From contig JANMZR010000234.1 in NCBI GenBank assembly GCA_031383555.1, positions 1 to 8,294 on the forward strand: a DNA stretch of 8,294 bases, read 5' to 3'. The translations under genes were made by a program, and so were the position numbers. The notes under the pieces are model-generated. The model did not search any database and was not told where the DNA came from. It saw only the letters and a list, made by a program, of their open reading frames with translations. The DNA is from JANMZR01 sp031383555 (lineage in GTDB: Bacteria > Bacteroidota > Bacteroidia > Cytophagales > Spirosomataceae). Positions 1 to 6,922 of the stretch are shown one piece after another. How positions within the stretch are numbered: position 1 is the stretch's first letter; each line of letters starts with the position of its first letter.

Positions 1-124
1 CACACGGAAAAAATTTACCGGAACAATAGCCATAGCTATTGTGAGGATACATTTTTGAGTATGGAAGCTTTATTGAAGACTGATTTTTATGTAATAAATA
101 CCTAATGCGTAATCTGGGTTAAAC
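1..124. other. Unresolved left edge, possible 3' end of an upstream gene
   Basis: Frame 1 is open from the first base to a TAA at 103-105 (34 codons), ending in ...LLKTDFYVINT. It could be the tail of a gene that starts outside the window, but I recognise no family, and an open run this short is not unlikely by chance in AT-rich DNA. A perfect 8-bp inverted repeat lies inside it: ACAATAGC at 23-30, a CATA loop, then GCTATTGT at 35-42. It is not followed by a T-run, so I do not call it a terminator. Confidence 0.25.
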
Positions 125-1482
125 ATTCCTAAATATCTCTCCACCGAAGGATTTAATGCTTTAGTTACAACTTTTACTAAAGTTCATCAGCGGTTCCCTA
201 TGATGCTACTTTCTAGTTTAGTTGGTACTTTTTCAATGATTTATTTTTTGGAAAAAGATGGAAATGACTATGTAGTTGGCAAGGTTGTTTCCACATTAGC
301 ATTGGCTTTGCCATTAATGTTTAGTATTGAAATATTTAATGAACGCAAATTGTTTAATAAATGGATTCCAATAATATTCGGAATACTATTTCTAACAAGC
401 TATTGGTATTTTTTAGAAATTGAAAATAAATATAAAGAATTCCGAAAATTTCAAATCACATTTGCAGTATTGGCTATTGTTTTCCATCTTTTAGTTTCGG
501 TGGCACCCTATTTCAAAAAAGGTAATATTGAATCTTTTTGGAATTATAACAAAACTCTTTTTCTTTCAATATTAAATGCTTTTTTGTATTCACTCACACT
601 TTCTGGCGGTTTTTGTTTAGCTATTTTGGCCATTGATAAATTGTTTGACATCAATGCAAATAACGATTGGTACCATAATATTTTTTTTTATAAATGGCAA
701 TTGCAATACTGTTTTCTTTTTGGCAAAACTTCCAACTCTTGATATAATAGACACTAAAAAAGATGATTATCCTTTGGGACTTAAATATTTTACCCAATAT
801 GTTTTATTGCCTTTAGTGGCAATTTATTTACTTATTTTATTAGCCTATGAGTTCAAAATTATTATAAACTGGAGTTTGCCAATAGGTTGGGTGTCAGTAT
901 TGGTAATGGCGTCTGCCATTTTCGGAATTCTTGCATTTTTGCTATTGTATCCTCTTCGAAACGCCAATAAATGGATAACCAAATTTACAAAGGCCTATTA
1001 TTGGATTTTAATTCCTTTGATATGCCTAATGATAGTGGCTATTTATGTGCGTATTAATGAATATGGCGTAACTGAGCCTCGCTATTTCATAGCATTAGTT
1101 TCAGTTTGGTTGTTGAGCATTTGCATTTACTTTTCTGTAAGTAAAATCGATAATATAAAAATAATTCCTATGTCGTTGATAAATATTGGTTTATTGTCAA
1201 TTTATGGGCCTTTTAATACTTTTTTTGCAAGCAGATTTAATCAGGAAAAACGTATGCTTTCTGTTTTGAATGAAAAAAAAATGTTGGTAAATGGTAAAAT
1301 TGTTGTTCTCATAAATCTGAAATTAACCAGCGATGCTTAACAAAAATTGAATGCATCCATTGATTATTTTACAAGAAATATCGAAAAAATGGAAACTACG
1401 CTTGGTGTTGGATTCAATTAATTTTACTGACGACAAAAATATTGAGAACTTTAGTGGTAAACTATATTTGACAAGGAGGTAA
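125..1482 (+). pseudogene. Decayed DUF4153 integral membrane protein gene
   Basis: The remnants encode a polytopic membrane protein resembling the DUF4153 family, which has no established function. The recognisable N-terminus runs from about 128 (PKYLSTEGFNAL... then QRFP and a first hydrophobic segment at about 200), but no ATG is available: codon 125 is ATT where a start would fit, and an in-frame TAA lies at 110-112. Frame 2 carries the gene to a run of nine T at 681-689. Reading one T fewer joins it smoothly to frame 3 (...NIFF then INGNCNTVFFLAK), which continues through several membrane segments and the DUF4153-like stretch GLKYFTQYVLLPLVAIYLL. Frame 3 is then stopped by TAA at 1338-1340, directly followed by in-frame family-like sequence QKLNASIDYFTRN, so a GAA to TAA change is a simple explanation. 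After about 1392 the best continuation lies in frame 1 (LDSINFTDDKNIENF, stop 1480-1482), implying a further shift. About 450 codons remain, shorter than the roughly 550-600 I expect for the family. The family call is from memory of its sequence style; the lesions are directly visible. Confidence 0.75.
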
Positions 1483-1502
1483 AATTCACCTTTTATAAAT
1501 TC

Positions 1503-2735
1503 TTAATTCTTAACAAATACCTTCTTTTTCCTCCCAAAATCTTTCCTTTTGTGCATGTGAGAAGGGCGTGGTGGGCGAGTTCGTGGATTGTATTCGAATG
1601 AAGAGCCTAAGTAAGCTGGTAATTCAATTTTTGGAACTTCTTTACCAATCAAAGCCTCAATATTGCCAAACTTAAATTGGTCTTTTTCATTGATAAAAGT
1701 AATGGCTGTACCAGTAGATTCAGCACGTGCTGTTCTCCCAATTCGGTGCACATAATCCTCTGGGTCATGGGGGGTGTCAAAGTTCACAACAAGGTCTATT
1801 CCTTCCACATCAATTCCACGTGAAAGTATGTCGGTGCCTATTAAAATTGGCAGTTGGCGAGCCTTGAAATCTCTCATAATAGCCTCACGATCAGCTTGTT
1901 CTAAGTCAGAGTGAAATGCTTTACTCGCAAAACCAACCTTTCTTAATTCTTCAGGAAGTTTTTTTACAAGGTCTTTGGTACCGGCAAATATAATAACTGA
2001 TTCAAATTTGCCTTCTTTTAAAATATGTTTAAGCAACTTTATTTTTTGAGTATCAAAAACTAAGTAGGCCAGTTGTAAAATACCTTCAGCCGGTTTTGCA
2101 ATTGCAATACTTATTTCTTTAGGATGCAATAATATTTTACTTGCCATTTGCCTAATTTTCGGAGGCATTGTAGCCGAAAATAAAACTGTTTGTCTTTCCT
2201 TTGGCAAATAGCTTATAATTTTCATAATATCATCATTAAAGCCCATATCCAACATTCTATCGGCTTCATCCAACACCAAGTGTTGTATAGATTTTAGACT
2301 AATTTGACCTGTTTGTAATAGTGCAATCAGTCGGCCTGGTGTAGCTATTATTATTTCAACACCTTGCTCTAAAGCCTTTCTTTGTTGGTTCCAAGCATTC
2401 CCATCGCCACCTCCATATATAGAAATTGAGCTAATGCCAGTGAAATAGCTGAAACCTTCTACTAATTGGTCAATCTGTAAAGCAAGCTCACGTGTGGGTG
2501 AAAGTATAAGCGTATTGAGCTTTCTTTTTTGTTCTGAAAGTTGTATTATTTTATTAATTATCGGCAAAAGATAGGCCGCTGTTTTGCCTGTACCAGTTTG
2601 TGCACAAGCAATAAGGTCTTTATTATCAACTATATAAGGAATAGCCTGTTCCTGAATTGGTGTTGGTTGCTTGTAGCCCATCGATTGCAGGCCATCGTCT
2701 AATTGTGATTCGAACTTAAATTCTTGAAAAGTCAA
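1503..2735 (-). CDS. rhlE: DEAD-box ATP-dependent RNA helicase, RhlE type
   Basis: A cytoplasmic ATP-dependent RNA helicase of 410 residues, expected to remodel structured RNA in ribosome assembly, mRNA turnover or cold adaptation. All superfamily 2 motifs are present in order: an F-x-x-PTPIQ Q motif (about 21-33), motif I AQTGTGKT (45-52), Ia PTRELALQ (80-87), Ib TPGRL (132-136), II DEAD (156-159), III SAT (187-189), IV VIIFAGTK (247-254), V GTDILSRGID (300-309) and VI HRIGRTAR (330-337). The C-terminus is a short Arg/Lys-rich tail (about 385-410), typical of RhlE-like proteins and probably an RNA-binding extension. The start is TTG at 2735-2733: an in-frame TAG lies six codons upstream, no ATG occurs between, and the N-terminus MTFQEFKF fits the family, whereas the first internal ATG (Met19) would cut just before the Q motif. 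A TATCTTTG box lies about 70 bp upstream. Transcribed alone, divergent from the lactonase gene. The DEAD-box call is secure; the RhlE subgroup is likely but not certain. Confidence 0.96.
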   Translation of the reverse strand: MTFQEFKFESQLDDGLQSMGYKQPTPIQEQAIPYIVDNKDLIACAQTGTGKTAAYLLPIINKIIQLSEQKRKLNTLILSPTRELALQIDQLVEGFSYFTGISSISIYGGGDGNAWNQQRKALEQGVEIIIATPGRLIALLQTGQISLKSIQHLVLDEADRMLDMGFNDDIMKIISYLPKERQTVLFSATMPPKIRQMASKILLHPKEISIAIAKPAEGILQLAYLVFDTQKIKLLKHILKEGKFESVIIFAGTKDLVKKLPEELRKVGFASKAFHSDLEQADREAIMRDFKARQLPILIGTDILSRGIDVEGIDLVVNFDTPHDPEDYVHRIGRTARAESTGTAITFINEKDQFKFGNIEALIGKEVPKIELPAYLGSSFEYNPRTRPPRPSHMHKRKDFGRKKKVFVKN

Positions 2736-2806
2736 TTTTATTTTTTCTAACTAATTTGTTGATACTAAATGGCCTAAATGCAAGCCATTATTTATTAATT
2801 TCATTA

Positions 2807-2814
2807 CAAAGATA
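2807..2814 (-). promoter_or_regulatory. Candidate Bacteroidota -7 promoter box for the helicase gene
   Basis: On the minus strand these bases read TATCTTTG, a perfect match to the Bacteroidota primary-sigma -7 consensus TAnnTTTG. It would give a 5' leader of roughly 65 nt before the TTG start. I see no TTTG at the usual -33 position (19-21 nt upstream), so the call rests on one box in AT-rich DNA. Confidence 0.4.
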
Positions 2815-2893
2815 ATACAATATAGTCGTTTGTATTATTTTATTTATCTTTAAACTTTAAATCTTTAATTCTTCTTATAAAAATTGCAAAACT

Positions 2894-3934
2894 ATGAAAA
2901 TCAGTCAATTAACCCTAAAAAAAATAGGGCAAATTTCAATAATTTTTGGTTTAGTTTTTCATTCATTTTTATCTATTTCACAACGAAACTTACCCACAAT
3001 TGGTAAAGTTGTAAGGATAGAGCCCGAATTTGACGAACTTATGCCAAAAGATTCAAAAATAGAAGTGCTAGCATCCGGATTTATATGGAGTGAAGGGCCA
3101 GTTTGGGTGAAGTCTGGTGGTTTTCTTTTGTTTTCAGATGTACCAACTAATACCGTTCATAAATGGCATCCGAAAGAGGGATTATCTACTTTTTTGAAAC
3201 CATCTGGTTATACAGGGCTGGGATTTTTCAGTAATGAACCAGGCTCAAATGGCCTTACAATAAATACCGCAGGCGAATTGGTTTCAGCTGAACATGGCGA
3301 TCGTAGAATTTCAGCAATGCCTCTTTCGGGACAAGGTAAACGTACTTTAGCTGATAAATTTGAAGGTAAAAAACTAAACAGCCCTAACGATGTAGTACAA
3401 CATTCAAGTGGTGCATACTATTTCACCGACCCACCTTATGGCCTTGCTAGTCAGCAAGATACAGACCCACTAAAAGAGCAAAAATTGAATGGCGTTTATA
3501 GAATTGCAGGTGATGGAGCTGTATCGATGGTAGTTTCCAACCTTACCAGACCCAATGGATTGGCATTTTCTCATGACGAAAAAATATTATACGTTGCACA
3601 GTCTGACGGCAAAGCCCCAACCATAACAGCTTATGATGTAAAATCAGATGGTTCAGTGGGGGAGGGGCGAATATTTTATGATACAAAAGTGCTTTGGTCG
3701 CAAGGACTTCGTGGTGGCCCAGATGGGCTGAAGGTTGATAAAAAAGGGAATGTTTGGACCACTGGGCCTGGTGGTGTTTTGGTGATTTCACCGAAAGGTA
3801 AATTATTAGGAAGAATTGAAACTGGCGAATCGACCGCTAATTGTGCCTTTGGTGAAGACGGCTCAACCTTATATATGACTGCCGATTTTTATTTATGCAA
3901 AATAAAAACTAGTACTATTGGTTCCGGTTTTTAA
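2894..3934 (+). CDS. Exported SMP-30/gluconolactonase/LRE family hydrolase
   Basis: A six-bladed beta-propeller enzyme of the SMP-30/gluconolactonase family (346 residues), predicted to hydrolyse a sugar-acid lactone to its open acid using one divalent metal. The four expected metal ligands can be placed: Glu67 in WSEGPVW, Asn165 in SPNDVV, Asn221 in RPNGLAF and Asp277 in GPDGLKVD. Repeated blade motifs of the type G-x-L/V-Y-V/F-T-D occur throughout. The N-terminus is an export signal: basic residues at 2-10, a hydrophobic core at about 11-28 and likely cleavage near Ser29-Gln30, so it should act in the periplasm or outside the cell. Start ATG at 2894 follows AT-rich DNA without a Shine-Dalgarno; upstream TTTG (2829-2832) and TATCTTTA (2845-2852) resemble promoter boxes but are too close together to call. 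A hairpin terminator follows directly. The family has diverse substrates (gluconolactone, other aldonolactones, organophosphates), so the exact substrate is open; enzymes downstream make an aldonolactone plausible. Confidence 0.9.
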   Translation: MKISQLTLKKIGQISIIFGLVFHSFLSISQRNLPTIGKVVRIEPEFDELMPKDSKIEVLASGFIWSEGPVWVKSGGFLLFSDVPTNTVHKWHPKEGLSTFLKPSGYTGLGFFSNEPGSNGLTINTAGELVSAEHGDRRISAMPLSGQGKRTLADKFEGKKLNSPNDVVQHSSGAYYFTDPPYGLASQQDTDPLKEQKLNGVYRIAGDGAVSMVVSNLTRPNGLAFSHDEKILYVAQSDGKAPTITAYDVKSDGSVGEGRIFYDTKVLWSQGLRGGPDGLKVDKKGNVWTTGPGGVLVISPKGKLLGRIETGESTANCAFGEDGSTLYMTADFYLCKIKTSTIGSGF

Positions 3935-3940
3935 TAAAAA

Positions 3941-3975
3941 TTGAGGATTGAGACGACCCATGTTTCAATCCTCAA
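3941..3975. terminator. Hairpin terminator between convergent genes
   Basis: A 14-bp stem (3941-3954 with 3962-3975, one G-T wobble) encloses a 7-nt loop, GACCCAT. On the minus strand the stem is followed at once by TTTTT (complement of 3936-3940), making a classical intrinsic terminator for the lipoprotein gene ending at 4021. It begins 7 bp after the lactonase stop codon. On the plus strand it is followed by A5 and only then ATTTTTA, so termination in that direction is less certain, though the position suggests it serves both genes. Confidence 0.85.
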
Positions 3976-4020
3976 AAATAGATTTTTATTAATTGATAAG
4001 CTTATAAAATATTTAGAAAG

Positions 4021-4452
4021 CTATTTTTTTGAAATTTGGCCTCTAATTTCGCCCCCTTTATTAGTTGCTGTATGGATGTTTGCATAATACAAACCAGCCA
4101 TCAAATCGGCCACTTGAGCATCAGTCAATGCAATAGTAGAAGCAGCAAATGGTGAAGTAAATGTACTTCCAAAGTTGAAAACTACCCCACCACTTATACC
4201 TGCAGCTGCTTTATGGATATGCCAAGCTGTCGGGTTTAGGCCTGAATAGGTGAGAGTATAGGTTAATACTTTAGTTTCATTATTTAAAACACCTTCAAAA
4301 GTGCCTGTCGCACTCGTATTAATTGCGGGCACTTCTTGGGCGCCAGTCAGCGAAGCAGTGAAAACTGTTCCAAGAGGCTCAGGTTTAGCAGTTTCACAAG
4401 AAAGATTTGTAAATAGGGTAATAAGAATTGCGATTGTGGATAGAATTTTCAT
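4021..4452 (-). CDS. CHRD-domain lipoprotein or exported protein
   Basis: A small exported protein (143 residues) made almost entirely of one CHRD domain, a beta-rich domain first described in chordin and common in bacterial secreted proteins; its biochemical role in bacteria is not established. Hallmarks visible: LTGAQEVP (35-42), the T-G-T/F-x-G strand (49-54), the HIH-x-A-A-x-G cluster (78-85) and the C-terminal Y-A-N-I-H-T-x-x-N-x-G-G-E-I-R-G-Q signature (123-139). Residues 1-18 form a signal peptide ending in NLSC, with Cys19 the only cysteine and the likely lipidation site; Asn at -3 is a poor lipobox match, so a soluble periplasmic form is possible. After the Cys comes a short polar linker (ETAKPEP). 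Transcribed alone, converging on the lactonase gene across a shared hairpin. I found no convincing promoter in the 274 bp upstream. Nothing links it functionally to the neighbouring enzymes. Confidence 0.9.
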   Translation of the reverse strand: MKILSTIAILITLFTNLSCETAKPEPLGTVFTASLTGAQEVPAINTSATGTFEGVLNNETKVLTYTLTYSGLNPTAWHIHKAAAGISGGVVFNFGSTFTSPFAASTIALTDAQVADLMAGLYYANIHTATNKGGEIRGQISKK

Positions 4453-4624
4453 ATCAGTTTTTGTTTTAGTAAAATTTTTGATAAAGTAAATAGTTTATAT
4501 TTATACGAGAAATAGATATCAAAAGTTCAATCGGCAAATATCCTTTTTTTTGAAAACGAGTAATCATTTAGATATACTTTACCTAGTATTGTTAATTAAT
4601 GTGTAATTGAGTGCTTTGATAGTG

Positions 4625-4638
4625 AATTGTAAACAATT
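4625..4638. repeat. Short inverted repeat upstream of the oxidoreductase promoter
   Basis: AATTGT-AA-ACAATT, a perfect 6-2-6 inverted repeat. It lies about 40-55 bp upstream of the TATCTTTG box at 4679-4686, a position where a dimeric regulator could bind. The repeat is short and made of common AT-rich words, so a regulatory role is only a suggestion. Confidence 0.25.
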
Positions 4639-4678
4639 GTTGTCCAGTTTTTACAATTTATTTATTGATAATTTCAAT

Positions 4679-4686
4679 TATCTTTG
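4679..4686 (+). promoter_or_regulatory. Candidate Bacteroidota -7 promoter box for the oxidoreductase gene
   Basis: TATCTTTG matches TAnnTTTG exactly. At the -33 position there is TTTA (4657-4660) with an 18-nt spacer, close to but not matching the TTTG with 19-21 nt consensus. It would start transcription near 4692, about 35 nt before the ATG at 4727, a normal leader length. Confidence 0.45.
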
Positions 4687-4726
4687 AAACAATATCTACA
4701 TCATTTTAATATTTTAAAACATATTC

Positions 4727-5722
4727 ATGATCAACAAACAAATAGTACTAGCTTCTCGCCCAATAGGTGAGCCTACTTCTGATAATTTTAGATTAGAAAC
4801 TACTGCCATACCCTTGCCAAATGAAGGGGAAGTTTTGGTAAAAACTAAATATATTTCGCTTGACCCAGCCATGCGAGGTTGGATGAATGATGCTAAATCA
4901 TACATCCGACCCATACAAATTGATGAGGTTTTCAGAGCAGGAACTGCAGGTACAGTTGTTGAAAGTAAAAGTGATAAGTTTAAAATTGGTGATGAGGTAA
5001 CAGGCGGTTGGGGTGTACAAGAATATGGTGTAGTGGCCGAAAAAGATTTAATAAAAATTGACACTAGATTCGTCCCAATGTCAACCTATATGGCAACTTT
5101 AGGTATGCCAGGAATGACGGCCTATTTCGGCTTTTTAGATACTGGCCAACCTAAAGAAGGTGAAACTGTTTTAGTTTCGGCAGCTTCAGGTGCTGTTGGC
5201 TCTGTGGTAGGCCAAATCGCTAAAATAAAAGGTTGTTATGTGGTTGGCCTAGCTGGTGACGACGAAAAGTGCCGTTATTGTGTGGAAGAGTTGGGCTTTG
5301 ACGCCTGTATTAATTACAAAACTGCTGATGTGAAAAAAGCTTTACGTGAGGCATTTCCAAAAGGAATTGATATTTATTTTGACAATGTTGGAGGCGAAAT
5401 ATTGGATATCGTTTTAGGCCAAATACGAATGAAAGCAAGGATTGTGATATGTGGAGCAATTTCTCAATACAATAATAAGGAGAACATGAGGGGGCCTGCT
5501 AATTATCTTTCATTACTGGTAAATAGAGCTCGAATGGAAGGAATTGTTGTATTTGACAATGCCGCCAATTATGGAAAAGCAGCTGTTGAAATGGCTGGCT
5601 GGATTGCAGAAGGTAAACTCAAAACCAAAGTACATATCGAACATGGTTTGGAAAATTTCCAAGAAAATTTGATGAAACTTTTCAAAGGCGAAAACTTTGG
5701 GAAACTTGTTTTGGAGGTTTAG
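4727..5722 (+). CDS. NADPH-dependent MDR-superfamily oxidoreductase, CurA/prostaglandin reductase-like
   Basis: A cytoplasmic zinc-independent medium-chain dehydrogenase/reductase of 331 residues (usual family length about 330-345). Relatives (E. coli CurA/YncB, mammalian leukotriene B4 12-hydroxydehydrogenase) use NADPH to reduce the C=C bond of alpha,beta-unsaturated aldehydes and ketones. Visible signatures: LDPAMRGWM (45-53), the GTAG-x-V-V-E-S turn (72-80), GDEVTGGWG (88-96), the Rossmann loop AASGAVGS (152-159), the GLAGDDEKC region (174-182) with Lys181 placed to contact the NADPH 2'-phosphate, YFDNVGG (217-223) and ICGAISQYN (241-249). There are no structural or catalytic zinc cysteines in the alcohol-dehydrogenase positions and no signal peptide. 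The gene appears monocistronic, with its own promoter box and a 181-bp gap to the next gene. It may detoxify reactive enals or enones; a role with the neighbouring sugar-acid enzymes is not shown and compartments differ. Family certain, substrate unknown. Confidence 0.93.
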   Translation: MINKQIVLASRPIGEPTSDNFRLETTAIPLPNEGEVLVKTKYISLDPAMRGWMNDAKSYIRPIQIDEVFRAGTAGTVVESKSDKFKIGDEVTGGWGVQEYGVVAEKDLIKIDTRFVPMSTYMATLGMPGMTAYFGFLDTGQPKEGETVLVSAASGAVGSVVGQIAKIKGCYVVGLAGDDEKCRYCVEELGFDACINYKTADVKKALREAFPKGIDIYFDNVGGEILDIVLGQIRMKARIVICGAISQYNNKENMRGPANYLSLLVNRARMEGIVVFDNAANYGKAAVEMAGWIAEGKLKTKVHIEHGLENFQENLMKLFKGENFGKLVLEV

Positions 5723-5790
5723 AAAATTACTATTCTGGCAATTTTTCCACTAAACCTATTAATCTCTTTGTTTAATTTTAAAATAAGAAG

Positions 5791-5817
5791 GGTATCTTTT
5801 TTTTGATACTAGCTAGT
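5791..5817. repeat. Overlapping palindromes in the gap before the RraA-like gene
   Basis: Two symmetrical elements overlap in this 181-bp intergenic region (5723-5903). GTATC (5792-5796) and GATAC (5805-5809) flank an uninterrupted T8 run. The second arm runs into a perfect 10-bp palindrome, ACTAGCTAGT (5808-5817). The first is a weak stem with a T-only loop and no T-run after it, so it is not a standard terminator; the second could be an operator. The rest of the gap holds only weak promoter-like words: TTTG at 5854-5857 and TATGTTTA at 5881-5888, spaced 23 nt and ending 15 nt before the ATG. Confidence 0.3.
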
Positions 5818-5903
5818 CAAGTAAAGATGCATTGCAGGGGAATCAGTTTGAACTTTGTTTTAATTGATTTCCTTTTTTATTATGTTTACATAAAACTCTA
5901 GTT

Positions 5904-6845
5904 ATGAAAAGAAATATCTTAATAATTGTAGCCTTGCTATTTGTAAATCAATTATTTGCGCAACAGATTTCAAAAGAGGAATTGCTCTTTTTAACACCCA
6001 ATTGGAAAGGAGAGCGATTTGCGGACGGACGACCAAAAGTGCCTGATGAATTGCTTAAAAGACTAAAATTAGTTACCCATGAGGAAGCTTGGGCAGTGTT
6101 GCGAAATGAAAATTACAAATATCAATATGCTGATGGTTGGCAAACAATAAACCCCGATTCAGTTTTAGTTGGTCGTGCACTTACTGCAACTTTTATGCCA
6201 GGAAGGCCTGACATTCAGCGAGTTATTGATGAGCGTGGTCATAATAAGGATGGCCGAGTAAAGTCCCAAAACTCTTGGCCAGTTGATATGCTTGTGAAAG
6301 GCGATGTATATGTAGTGAACCAATTTGGTGCCCATGAAGATGGCCCAACCATAGGAGATAACCTTGGAAATTCTATTTTCACAAAGTCAGGTAATGGAAT
6401 TGTTTATGAAGGAGCTATTCGTGATATCAAAGGACTCAAAGAAATTGGCGGGTTTACCTCCTTTTTTAGAACGTACCATCCTTCCCATCATTTAAACAAT
6501 GCTGATGGAGCTTTAAATACTACCCTAGTTGCTATAAATCACCCTACATTGATTGGAAAAGCAACTTGTTTGCCAGGCGATATTGTGCTAGGCCGTGATG
6601 GCGGTGTTATTTTTATTCCCCCGCATTTAGTTGAAAAAGTAGTTAAGACTTCCGAAATTGTAAGACTTCGTGATATGTTTGGCCACCAACGACTAAGAGA
6701 GCAAAAGTACACACCTGGCCAAATAGACACTCGTTGGTCGGAAGACATTGAAAAAGATTTCTCCAAATGGCTTTCTGAAAGAATCGATAAATTACCAGTT
6801 GGTAAAGAACAAATTCAAGAGTTCTTGAAAGGGAGAACATGGTAA
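5904..6845 (+). CDS. Exported RraA-family aldolase-like protein
   Basis: A protein of 313 residues built around an RraA fold, the family that holds 4-hydroxy-4-methyl-2-oxoglutarate aldolases (metal-dependent cleavage of 2-keto acids to pyruvate), the RNase E inhibitor RraA, and proteins often mislabelled dimethylmenaquinone methyltransferase. The core includes a G-x-A-L-T-A strand (90-95), KGDVYVV (132-138), GDNLG (151-155) and GIVYEGAIRD (165-174), where Arg173 and Asp174 match the substrate- and metal-binding Arg-Asp pair of the aldolases. LPGDIVLGRDGGVIFIPP near 228-245 matches the family's P-G-D-x-x-x-x-D-x-x-G-V-x-x-x-P strand. Residues 1-19 are a clear Sec signal peptide with cleavage at LFA-QQ, so it acts outside the cytoplasm, which argues against RNase E control. 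It is longer than the usual 160-230 residues, with about 60 extra residues at the C-terminus. The dehydratase-like gene follows after 77 bp on the same strand with no visible terminator, suggesting an aldolase acting on the dehydratase product. Family assignment firm; substrate inferred. Confidence 0.88.
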   Translation: MKRNILIIVALLFVNQLFAQQISKEELLFLTPNWKGERFADGRPKVPDELLKRLKLVTHEEAWAVLRNENYKYQYADGWQTINPDSVLVGRALTATFMPGRPDIQRVIDERGHNKDGRVKSQNSWPVDMLVKGDVYVVNQFGAHEDGPTIGDNLGNSIFTKSGNGIVYEGAIRDIKGLKEIGGFTSFFRTYHPSHHLNNADGALNTTLVAINHPTLIGKATCLPGDIVLGRDGGVIFIPPHLVEKVVKTSEIVRLRDMFGHQRLREQKYTPGQIDTRWSEDIEKDFSKWLSERIDKLPVGKEQIQEFLKGRTW

Positions 6846-6849
6846 TACT

Positions 6850-6889
6850 AATTTACATATAGCAATTAATTTACAATAATAAATTTACA
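6850..6889 (+). repeat. Triple AATTTACA repeat between the RraA-like and dehydratase-like genes
   Basis: The octamer AATTTACA occurs at 6850-6857, 6868-6875 and 6882-6889 (spacings 18 and 14), and the words around it are also similar, as in a degraded tandem duplication. A fourth copy lies at 8206-8213, just after the dehydratase stop codon. It may be simple AT-rich duplication or a binding-site cluster; the sequence does not decide. Confidence 0.45.
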
Positions 6890-6922
6890 ATTCGAAATTA
6901 TACTACTCTAAATCTAAAAAAC

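Noticed and set aside
23..42. Perfect 8-bp hairpin near the left edge as a terminator
   Set aside because: The stem is short, has equal A/T and G/C character, and is followed by GAGGATAC rather than a T-run on either strand.
681..689. Programmed ribosomal frameshifting at the T9 run
   Set aside because: Programmed sites usually have a slippery heptamer plus a stimulatory structure in an otherwise intact gene. Here the gene also lacks a start and carries a later nonsense codon, so decay is simpler.
1351..1482. Separate 43-codon gene starting at ATG 1351 in frame 1
   Set aside because: The first half overlaps frame-3 sequence that continues the DUF4153 remnant, and the second half is better read as that gene's shifted tail; no independent start signal is visible.
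1473..1494. AAGGAGGT at 1473-1480 as a Shine-Dalgarno, or with ACCTTTT as a terminator
   Set aside because: No start codon follows at a usable distance on the plus strand. The stem has only 7 pairs with two G-T wobbles and no T-run after it.
2829..2852. Promoter for the lactonase gene built from TTTG (2829) and TATCTTTA (2845)
   Set aside because: The spacing is 12 nt instead of 19-21 and the -7 box lacks its final G, so it is too weak to list.
3543..3791. 82-codon minus-strand reading frame inside the lactonase gene
   Set aside because: It is fully antisense to a strongly supported SMP-30 gene, and its product has low-complexity His/Leu-rich composition with no family features.
4301..4489. 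62-codon plus-strand reading frame over the CHRD gene
   Set aside because: It opposes the signal peptide and first CHRD motif of a well-supported gene and has no recognisable features.
4714..5064. 116-codon minus-strand reading frame inside the oxidoreductase gene
   Set aside because: It is antisense to a region with clear MDR motifs; the Ser/Pro/Thr-rich product is what a reverse reading of this gene would give.
6539..6840. Two overlapping minus-strand reading frames inside the RraA-like gene
   Set aside because: Both are antisense to the conserved C-terminal half of the RraA-like protein and resemble no family.
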